A DNA stretch of 11,575 nt from Nannocystaceae bacterium. Lineage in GTDB: Bacteria > Myxococcota_A > Polyangia > Nannocystales > Nannocystaceae. Made by a program: the position numbers and the translations under genes. Under the pieces are notes generated by a model that was given only the letters and a program-made list of their open reading frames with translations, was not told the DNA's origin and searched no databases. This document shows, piece after piece, positions 1-5,300 of the stretch (position 1 is the stretch's first letter; each line of letters starts with the position of its first letter). Where the stretch lies: contig JAESSZ010000625.1 in NCBI GenBank assembly GCA_016763875.1, forward strand, positions 1 to 11,575, read 5' to 3'.

Positions 1-1
1 C

Positions 2-238
2 GAGCGAGCCGCATGCGCCCGTCTCACCGAGCTGTGGTTACTCGATCTGTCGGGACGCATGCGTGCGTCCGAAGGACTGCCCGGGGTACCCGCCCGCCCC
101 AATGCCACCACGGAGGGCACGGTCCGAGAACTCGACCTGCTGCTTTCGCTGCGTGAGAGCCTCTCGCGCAATCCGAACGTGCGTCTCGCACTCGAACAAA
201 CCCTATTGGAGGTCTCCCGATGCAGAGCGCAGAGCTAA
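2..238 (+). CDS. holB: Probable DNA polymerase III subunit delta' (C-terminal fragment)
   Basis: Partial gene; the 5' part lies outside the window. The open frame gives 78 residues ending at TAA 236-238. The fragment has the helical pattern of the C-terminal clamp-loader domain of delta': a Trp-Leu-Leu-Asp-Leu helix, an Asn about 30 residues on, and a last helix pair reading LRESLSRNPNVRLALEQTLL, close to the family's typical 'L-x-x-N-x-N-x-R-L-x-L-E-x-L-L' ending. Delta' is a structural subunit of the clamp loader that places the beta clamp on DNA. A tatD gene about 2.3 kb downstream supports the call, because holB and tatD are neighbours in many bacteria (tmk-holB-tatD in E. coli). The stop lies 19 bp inside the next gene, which suggests translational coupling. 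The nucleotide-binding part is not visible, so DnaX or another clamp-loader-like protein is not fully excluded. Confidence 0.6.
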   Translation, partial: ERAACARLTELWLLDLSGRMRASEGLPGVPARPNATTEGTVRELDLLLSLRESLSRNPNVRLALEQTLLEVSRCRAQS

Positions 239-1230
239 GCCTTGGTGCCGCGTTGCGGGACGCCACCGCCAAGCGCGAGTCGGCCCGGGACAAAGCACTG
301 TCCAACCTCGCGATGGCGATGCTCGCCGAGTTGTCACGACCAGGGCCCGCATGGCGAGCCGCCGACGATCACCCGCGCGGTCGCGAGGTGCTCGACACAT
401 TCATAGCGGCGATCGCCGACAAAGATGCACCCGCCTCCAGACGAGGGATGGCGGCCGTCGGCCTCGGCACAATCGGCGAACCGTCGCTGCTTGCGCTGGT
501 TGAGGACTGGCTGCAGGCCGAGGGCGACGCCCCCGACATCATGTTCCTTCGCGAGTGCGCCATCATCGGCATCTCTTTTCTCGGCACCGCCGCGCCAGCC
601 GACGCCCCGGAACGCGAGCAGGTCCTGGCGCAGATCCGAGTCACGATGGACTCGCCCTACCCCGACGTCCGCTTTCAGGCGGCGATGGCGTTGGTCGAGG
701 TCGCCGGCAACGATGCCGAGGCCGATCTGGTTGCGGCGCTGCGGCACGAGCAGCACACCACCGTGCGGGACAACCTCGTGCTCGCCATGGGCCGCCTCGA
801 TCCGCCGGGCACGGCCACCTGCGAGGCGCTCGAAGCGATACTGGACGGGGACGAGGCGGACAGCGGCCTGGGCTTTTCGGCCGCCATGGCGCTGGCCGAC
901 GCGCGACGCAGCGTCGCTCGCCCAAGACTCCTGGAGGCGCTTGTTGTGCGCGCACACCGCGATTTGGCCCTGGAAGCGTTGGCCGCTCTGGGTGGCGCAG
1001 ACAGCGCCGACTGCGACCAGGTGTTGGAGATCGCCAGACGTTGGTGGTTGCCCGGGGTGACCCGCGTCCGTGCGGCCTACGCGCTGATCTGTATGCAGGG
1101 TGCGGAGGACGAGGGGGAAGCCCGCGCGATGCTCGAACGCTTCGCCTGGCACCCAAGGCCAGCGGTCCGTGAAGCCGTTACCGACGCCCGGGCGGCCCTT
1201 GAAAAGCTTGGCGTCAATCGCGCGTCATAG
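220..1230 (+). CDS. HEAT-repeat protein of unknown function
   Basis: 336 residues, almost all alpha-helical, made of degenerate HEAT-type helix pairs. Clear copies occur around residues 145-175 (PDVRFQAAMALVEVAGNDAE), 180-200 (TVRDNLVLAMGRL), 220-245 (FSAAMALADA) and 285-330 (TRVRAAYALICMQG, then a final 'PAVREAVTDARAALEKLG'). The recurring 'V-R-x-x-A-x-x-A-L-x-x-x-G' pattern is the HEAT / PBS-lyase-repeat signature. Such proteins are protein-interaction scaffolds, and no catalytic motif is visible. There is no signal peptide or membrane segment, so it is probably cytoplasmic. The ATG at 220 is preceded by GGAGG (208-212) with a 7-nt spacer, and it overlaps the end of the upstream holB-like gene by 19 bp, so the two are probably co-transcribed and coupled. 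The partner is unknown; a link to the clamp loader is only suggested by position. Confidence 0.8.
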   Translation: MQSAELSLGAALRDATAKRESARDKALSNLAMAMLAELSRPGPAWRAADDHPRGREVLDTFIAAIADKDAPASRRGMAAVGLGTIGEPSLLALVEDWLQAEGDAPDIMFLRECAIIGISFLGTAAPADAPEREQVLAQIRVTMDSPYPDVRFQAAMALVEVAGNDAEADLVAALRHEQHTTVRDNLVLAMGRLDPPGTATCEALEAILDGDEADSGLGFSAAMALADARRSVARPRLLEALVVRAHRDLALEALAALGGADSADCDQVLEIARRWWLPGVTRVRAAYALICMQGAEDEGEARAMLERFAWHPRPAVREAVTDARAALEKLGVNRAS

Positions 1231-1331
1231 TCGCGGTTCCAGGTCGAGGCGCAATGCACGATTAACGTGCGGCCATCTCGGAAGCCTCGGCCAACGTCGG
1301 TGTCGAAGTCAGGGCTAGACTGGACGCAGAC

Positions 1332-2504
1332 GTGAAGCAGACGGAATCGAGATTTTGGCGTCAGGGGCTCGGGCTCCTGGCAATCGTGGCTTTGAGTTCG
1401 GCCGTCGGTTGCAGCAGCGAGGAAGCCCCTCGCGGCGGCGGGAACAACAGTTCTCTGACCTCGCTCAGCGGCGGCGACACCGATGGCGATACCGATAGCA
1501 ACGACGGGGACGACGATGGCGAGGGCGATGGTGATGGCGTGTTCGACCTCGGCGCCGACACCGGGATCCCACAAACGGAGGAGCCCGAAGACTGCGCCGC
1601 GGTGAGTCAGGCCGCGGACGCGATGAAGCAACCCGCCGACATTGTGTTCGTTGTCGACAACTCCGGTTCGATGGACTTCGAAGCCCAGCAGATCCAGGCC
1701 AACATCAACGCGTTCTCGCAGCAGATCATCGACAGCGGTGTCGACGTTCGTGTGGTCTTGATCTCGAGTTATCCGGACGACGGCAATGGGATCTGCGTCG
1801 ACGCGCCGCTCGGTGCGGGTGGGTGCCCAACCGTCGACACCAATGCGCCGACCTTCACGCACGTCGACCGCCGCGTGGCGAGCCACAACCCGTGGGAGGT
1901 GCTGCTGGACTCCCACGGCCAGTGGGCGAACGTCATGCGTCCCGACGCCTCGACGCACATCGTCGTGGTCACCGACGACACCTCGGACATGCCGCTTATC
2001 GAGTTCGACGCGGCCTTCAAGGCCCTCAACCCCAACTACGTCGACTTCATCCACCACTCGGTGGTGTGCCACGTCGACTGCAGCGAGGCCGCGGGCATCG
2101 GCACCAACTACATCAACCTGTCCAACCTTACCTCGGGTGTCGCGTCGGACTTGTGCGACCAGGACTTCCAGGCCGTGTTCGACGTGCTGTCGACCGAGGT
2201 CATCTCTGGCTCAAGTCTGGCGTGTGAATGGGAGATTCCCGCCCCACCGGACGGCGCGGCTTTCGAGCCCGACGCGGTCAACGTCGAGTTCTCCGACGGG
2301 ATGGGCGGTGGATTCCAGGTCGGCGCGGTCGCGAGTGCGAGCGACTGCCCCAACATCGTGGACGGCTGGTACTACGACGATCCGGCCGACCCCACGGTGA
2401 TCCTGGCGTGTCCGCAGACCTGCGAAAAGCTGCAAGCGTTCCTGCAAGGCACGATCGACATCATCTTTGGCTGTGCCACCGAGCCCGCCCCACCCGCGGG
2501 CTGA
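1332..2504 (+). CDS. Secreted vWA-domain lipoprotein
   Basis: 390 residues from a GTG start. The N-terminus is a lipoprotein signal: basic n-region (Lys2, Arg7, Arg10), hydrophobic GLGLLAIVALSSA, and a lipobox-like AVGC with Cys27. The -3 Ala is less usual than Leu. Residues 49-69 form an Asp/Gly spacer of DxD and DGD units resembling thrombospondin-type-3 calcium-binding loops. A von Willebrand factor A domain follows: strand IVFVV with the MIDAS motif DNSGS at 109-113, and a second conserved strand and acidic loop HIVVVTDDTSD at 209-219. The remainder is Cys-rich. vWA domains bind metal-dependent protein ligands; this one is probably anchored in the outer membrane facing outward. No strong Shine-Dalgarno precedes the GTG; a weak TAGACT (1316-1321) could be a -10 element. 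It is 101 bp from the HEAT gene, so it may be transcribed separately. Ligand unknown. Confidence 0.85.
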   Translation: MKQTESRFWRQGLGLLAIVALSSAVGCSSEEAPRGGGNNSSLTSLSGGDTDGDTDSNDGDDDGEGDGDGVFDLGADTGIPQTEEPEDCAAVSQAADAMKQPADIVFVVDNSGSMDFEAQQIQANINAFSQQIIDSGVDVRVVLISSYPDDGNGICVDAPLGAGGCPTVDTNAPTFTHVDRRVASHNPWEVLLDSHGQWANVMRPDASTHIVVVTDDTSDMPLIEFDAAFKALNPNYVDFIHHSVVCHVDCSEAAGIGTNYINLSNLTSGVASDLCDQDFQAVFDVLSTEVISGSSLACEWEIPAPPDGAAFEPDAVNVEFSDGMGGGFQVGAVASASDCPNIVDGWYYDDPADPTVILACPQTCEKLQAFLQGTIDIIFGCATEPAPPAG

Positions 2505-2552
2505 TTTGACCAACATGCGCGCGCGGGCGAGTGCCTGCGCTACGCTGCCACG

Positions 2553-3383
2553 ATGACGAAGGAAGTCGTACCGCCCCGGGTGGACGGGCTCATCGATGCG
2601 CACTGTCATCTGGACCACGCGCCGATGTCGGAGGACACCGCGGCCACGCTGGCGGCCGGCAACGCCGCTGGCGTAGTGCAGTTCGTGCATGTGGGCTGCA
2701 GTAAAGAAAGCCACGCGCGTGCAGTCGCGCTCGCTCAGGCGCACCCCGAAGTCTTCGCCGTCGTCGGCATCCACCCGCACGAAGCCTCGAGCACCGACGC
2801 CGAAACCCTCGCCGACCTCGAGGCGATGACCCAATCCACACGGGTCGTGGCGATTGGGGAAACGGGGCTGGACTACTTCTACGACCGCTCGTCCCGAGAA
2901 GAGCAACGTCACTCGATGCGCGAGCACCTGACGCTGTCGCGGCGATTGAACCTGCCGGTGGTGCTGCATATCCGCGATGCGCACCAAGAAGCGCTGCAGA
3001 TCGCCCGGGAGACCCCGGGCCGGGACACGATGCCGGGCATGGTGCACTGCTTCACCGCGGGCCCGACCGAAGCCAAAGCGTGGTTGGATCTCGGGTACCA
3101 CCTGTCGTTTTCCGGGATCGCGACGTTCCCGAAGTGTGACGAGATCCGCGATGCCGTGCGCATGTGCCCCAGCGATCGCATCCTCCTGGAGACGGACGCG
3201 CCCTATCTGTCGCCCGTCCCGGTGCGGGGTCGCGACAACCAACCCGCCAACGTCGCGTTCACTTGTGTACGCCTAGCGGCCGTACGCGAGCAGACACCGG
3301 CCAACTTGGCGACGCTCGCCGCCGACAACACGCGGGCGTTGCTCGCATTGCCACCCCCCGCGTCTATCGCGCAGCCCGTTTAG
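2553..3383 (+). CDS. tatD: TatD family metal-dependent deoxyribonuclease
   Basis: 276 residues, close to the usual 255-270 of the family. All metal-binding landmarks of a TatD TIM-barrel hydrolase are present: DAHCHLD with His17 and His19, GIHPH at 72-76, IGETGLDY with Glu103, LHIRDA with His139, VHCF with His165, and LETDAPYL with Asp215, followed by RGRDNQPAN in place of the common RG+.N.P. TatD enzymes cleave DNA (3'-5' exonuclease activity) and are cytoplasmic; roles in DNA repair and fragment turnover are described. The gene sits downstream of the holB-like gene as in the widespread holB-tatD neighbourhood, but two other genes separate them. No Shine-Dalgarno is seen before the ATG. A TACGCT (2541-2546, TAnnnT pattern) ends 6 nt before it, a geometry that would fit a leaderless transcript; this is speculative. 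Confidence 0.92.
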   Translation: MTKEVVPPRVDGLIDAHCHLDHAPMSEDTAATLAAGNAAGVVQFVHVGCSKESHARAVALAQAHPEVFAVVGIHPHEASSTDAETLADLEAMTQSTRVVAIGETGLDYFYDRSSREEQRHSMREHLTLSRRLNLPVVLHIRDAHQEALQIARETPGRDTMPGMVHCFTAGPTEAKAWLDLGYHLSFSGIATFPKCDEIRDAVRMCPSDRILLETDAPYLSPVPVRGRDNQPANVAFTCVRLAAVREQTPANLATLAADNTRALLALPPPASIAQPV

Positions 3384-3420
3384 AGGTGCGTAGAGTGACC
3401 TCTGAGGGCGCGTTGGCGCC
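3382..3420 (+). terminator. Two adjacent hairpins at the end of tatD, possible terminator
   Basis: AGAGGT (3382-3387) pairs with ACCTCT (3398-3403) across a 10-nt loop, starting inside the tatD stop codon. A second hairpin follows at once: GGCGC (3407-3411), loop GTTG, GCGCC (3416-3420). There is no T-tract after either, so this would be a weak or Rho-assisted terminator if it is one. The position between tatD and an independent rplC promoter fits an operon boundary. Confidence 0.3.
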
Positions 3421-3455
3421 GCATCGTTGTGAGTCCGCGTACGGACCACGTGTGG

Positions 3456-3484
3456 TTGACGGTTGGAGGAGCGTTGGCCATAGT
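3456..3484 (+). promoter_or_regulatory. Sigma-70-type promoter of rplC
   Basis: TTGACG at 3456-3461 (5 of 6 matches to TTGACA), an exact 17-bp spacer, then CATAGT at 3479-3484 (4 of 6 matches to TATAAT). Transcription would start near 3491 and give a leader of about 54 nt before rplC. Just upstream lie a GTCCG/CGGAC hairpin (3433-3446) and ACCAC-GT-GTGGT (3445-3456), the second touching the -35 box, so it could be an operator. AGGA at 3533-3536, 8 nt before the ATG, is the ribosome binding site. Confidence 0.6.
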
Positions 3485-3544
3485 CCCCCACCCGCCGCGA
3501 GCCCTAGGCCTCGCGCGCACTGACGCTGAAACAGGATTGATCCG

Positions 3545-4276
3545 ATGAACGTGCAACCCGGCCTTATCGCCAAGAAGCTTGGAATGACTCAGCTGTTCAA
3601 CAAGGACGGCACTCGGATCCCCGTGACGGTTTTGTCGGTGGCCGGCAACGTTGTCACCGCGCATCGGACGACCGAGCGCGACGGCTACACCGCCGTGCAG
3701 GTGGGCTTCAGCGATCAAAAACCCTCGCGCATGACCAAGGCCGACCTCGGTCGCTTCAAGCAGGCCGACGTTTCGCCGAAGCGCTACGTCAGAGAGTTCC
3801 GCGTCACCGCGGAAGACCTTGAGAAGTTCCCCATCGGCAAGCTGGTGGACGTCAGCGCCGTGCTTCCTCCGTCGACCGACGAAGACGCGAAGGACAAGCT
3901 CCGCGAAGGTCCGTTCGTCGATGTCTCCGGCATCACCAAGGGCAAGGGCTTCCAGGGTGTCATCAAGCGCTACCACATGCGCGGCATGAAGCAGACCCAC
4001 GGTGGGCACGAAGTCTACCGCCACGGTGGTTCGATCGGTTGTCGCCTGACGCCAGGCCGCGTCGCCCCCGGTAAGAAAATGGCCGGCCAGATGGGCAACG
4101 AGATCAAGACGATCCAGAACCTGCGGGTTGCCAAGTTCATCGCCGAAGACGGCCTTGTGCTGGTGCACGGCGCAGTGCCCGGACCCAACAACGGGATCGT
4201 GACGATCCGCTGTGCCCACAAGAAAGCCCTTTCGGCCTCGCACAAGGCCAACAAGGGTAAGAAGGGCAAGAAGTAG
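3545..4276 (+). CDS. rplC: 50S ribosomal protein L3
   Basis: 243 residues, slightly longer than the typical 205-220, mainly through a Lys-rich tail (HKANKGKKGKK). L3 hallmarks are clear: GLIAKKLGMTQLF near the N-terminus, GYTAVQVGF at 47-55, GKGFQGVIKR at 133-142, then HGGSIGCRLTPGR and GKKMAGQMGNE at 176-186. L3 is a primary 23S rRNA binder that initiates 50S assembly and reaches the peptidyl transferase centre with its extended loop (about residues 130-185 here). The gene has its own promoter-like element and ribosome binding site and is followed by rlmE, not by rplD/rplW/rplB as in the usual S10 operon. The glutamine that PrmB methylates in E. coli (GSIGQ) is Cys166 here. Whether this is the only rplC of the genome cannot be judged from this window. 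Confidence 0.97.
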   Translation: MNVQPGLIAKKLGMTQLFNKDGTRIPVTVLSVAGNVVTAHRTTERDGYTAVQVGFSDQKPSRMTKADLGRFKQADVSPKRYVREFRVTAEDLEKFPIGKLVDVSAVLPPSTDEDAKDKLREGPFVDVSGITKGKGFQGVIKRYHMRGMKQTHGGHEVYRHGGSIGCRLTPGRVAPGKKMAGQMGNEIKTIQNLRVAKFIAEDGLVLVHGAVPGPNNGIVTIRCAHKKALSASHKANKGKKGKK

Positions 4277-4277
4277 T

Positions 4278-4299
4278 CCTCCTTCCGGTGAGAAGGAGG
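4278..4299 (+). promoter_or_regulatory. Hairpin pairing an SD-like AAGGAGG with CCTCCTT between rplC and rlmE
   Basis: CCTCCTTC (4278-4285) is perfectly complementary to GAAGGAGG (4292-4299), with loop CGGTGA. The stem begins one base after the rplC stop codon. Its right arm is a near-perfect Shine-Dalgarno and its left arm matches the anti-SD core of 16S rRNA. The right arm ends 18 nt before the rlmE ATG, too far for ordinary use, and no start codon lies closer. A weaker TAGGG (4306-4310) has the right 7-nt spacing. No T-tract follows, so the hairpin may be an RNA-processing, attenuation or translation-control element rather than a classical terminator. Confidence 0.5.
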
Positions 4300-4317
4300 T
4301 CCCGGTAGGGCCTCGCG

Positions 4318-4986
4318 ATGGCAAAGCGAAGAGGTGGCGGCGGGCTCGGTGACCGCGGCGCGCGACAAGACAGCGCGTATAAGCGAGCCAAGGCTGAAGG
4401 CTACGCTGGGCGCGCGGTCTATAAGCTGCAAGAGATCGACAAGCGCTTCCGGCTGCTAGCCCGTGGCCGGCGCGTGCTCGACCTCGGCTGCTGGCCGGGT
4501 TCGTGGATGCAATACACGGCCGGCCGCGTCGGCGAAGACGGGCGCGTCGTTGGCCTTGACCTCAGAGAGGTCGAAATCGCCTTGCCCTCGACGTGCAAGA
4601 GTTTCGTCGGGGACGTCGATGAGGTCGACCCCAAGGCGCTGCTCGAGAAATTCGGCGTATTCGACGTTGTGCTGTCTGACATGGCACCGAACTCCTCGGG
4701 CGATAGCGGCACCGACCGCTTGCGCTCGGAGATGTTGTTCTCGCGCGCGCTGTACATCGCGACCGTCGTGCTGCGACCAGGCGGTCACTTCGCCGCCAAG
4801 GTGTTCCAAGGCGGGGGCTTCCCGCAACTGCTGAAGGACGTGCGCGCCGCATTTTCCGAGTGCAAGCCGCTGCATACCAAGGGCACCCGAACCGGCAGCC
4901 CCGAGCACTACATCGTCGGTCGGGGTCTGAGGCGTACCGTCGACCCCGACGCGGAAGTTGACGAGTCCGCCCAGGCCGGCGGCTAA
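4318..4986 (+). CDS. rlmE: 23S rRNA (uridine-2'-O-)methyltransferase RlmE (FtsJ/RrmJ)
   Basis: 222 residues, similar to the 209 of E. coli RlmE. The enzyme transfers a methyl group from SAM to the 2'-O of U2552 (E. coli numbering) in the A-loop of 23S rRNA, a late step of 50S maturation. The SAM-binding motif I is DLGCWPGSW at 55-63. The K-D-K-E catalytic tetrad is complete: Lys36 (in AVYKLQEID), Asp121 (in LSDMAPN), Lys161 (in AAKVFQGG) and Glu196 (in GSPEHYIVG). The basic N-terminus (AKRRGGGGLGDRGARQDSAYKRAK) is typical of RNA contact. It follows rplC by 41 bp on the same strand and is probably co-transcribed. This differs from E. coli, where rlmE is next to ftsH. The C-terminal acidic tail after residue 205 is extra. 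Confidence 0.95.
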   Translation: MAKRRGGGGLGDRGARQDSAYKRAKAEGYAGRAVYKLQEIDKRFRLLARGRRVLDLGCWPGSWMQYTAGRVGEDGRVVGLDLREVEIALPSTCKSFVGDVDEVDPKALLEKFGVFDVVLSDMAPNSSGDSGTDRLRSEMLFSRALYIATVVLRPGGHFAAKVFQGGGFPQLLKDVRAAFSECKPLHTKGTRTGSPEHYIVGRGLRRTVDPDAEVDESAQAGG

Positions 4987-5300
4987 GTCCCCGCTGGCGC
5001 ACCTATCGGAACACGACAAGGCGCTGGGGGAGACTCGAGTGGTCTGTGGGCCAGCGCTCGACGAAGTGAGCGCGCAACCCGTTGTCCCGGCCACTATCCG
5101 GCCCGTCGTGAGCGTCCGGGAGGCGGACGGACATCCTCCTGAGCGGGCTCAGCTCGGTCAATACGACCGTCTCGGTGCCCCCGAACCGTGGGAAGCACCA
5201 GCCCTGGCGACGCGCCGCGGAGGTCTGCCGCGGGGTCCGTTTTCGCCAACCCAAGAGAGTTGGGTTTACGGCCGAGCGGCGCGCCAAGCCGTACCGCAGG
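4987..5300. other. Convergent intergenic region between rlmE and vgrG, no gene seen
   Basis: 314 bp separate the rlmE and vgrG stop codons. I see no convincing gene. The region holds a hairpin CGTCCG (5113-5118) / CGGACG (5124-5129), a small TGAGC-GG-GCTCA hairpin just after it, and a terminator-like stem at 5248-5266. Open frames that cross it run into the flanking genes in the wrong phase and have no family features. Confidence 0.6.
5248..5266. terminator. Probable bidirectional terminator between rlmE and vgrG
   Basis: AACCCAA (5248-5254), loop GAGAG, TTGGGTT (5260-5266): a perfect 7-bp stem. On the + strand it is followed by one more T (TTTACGG). On the - strand the downstream sequence is GGCGAAAACGG, with no T-run. 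It lies between two convergent genes, 34 bp beyond the vgrG stop. The weak U-tract lowers confidence. Confidence 0.5.

Noticed and set aside
1077..2072. 331-residue - strand frame opposite the HEAT and vWA genes
   Set aside because: It is antisense to two well-supported genes, has no domain features, and arises from GC-rich third positions of the real reading frames.
2506..2546. TTGACC and TACGCT as a paired -35/-10 for tatD
   Set aside because: The gap between them is 29 bp, far from the 16-18 bp needed. Only the TACGCT could act, as a leaderless -10.
2211..3242. 343-residue - strand frame opposite tatD
   Set aside because: It is the antisense of a complete, motif-perfect TatD, and its His/Arg-rich composition is typical of a shadow frame.
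3380..4324. 314-residue - strand frame opposite rplC
   Set aside because: It is the antisense of a clear L3 gene and covers the rplC promoter. No family features.
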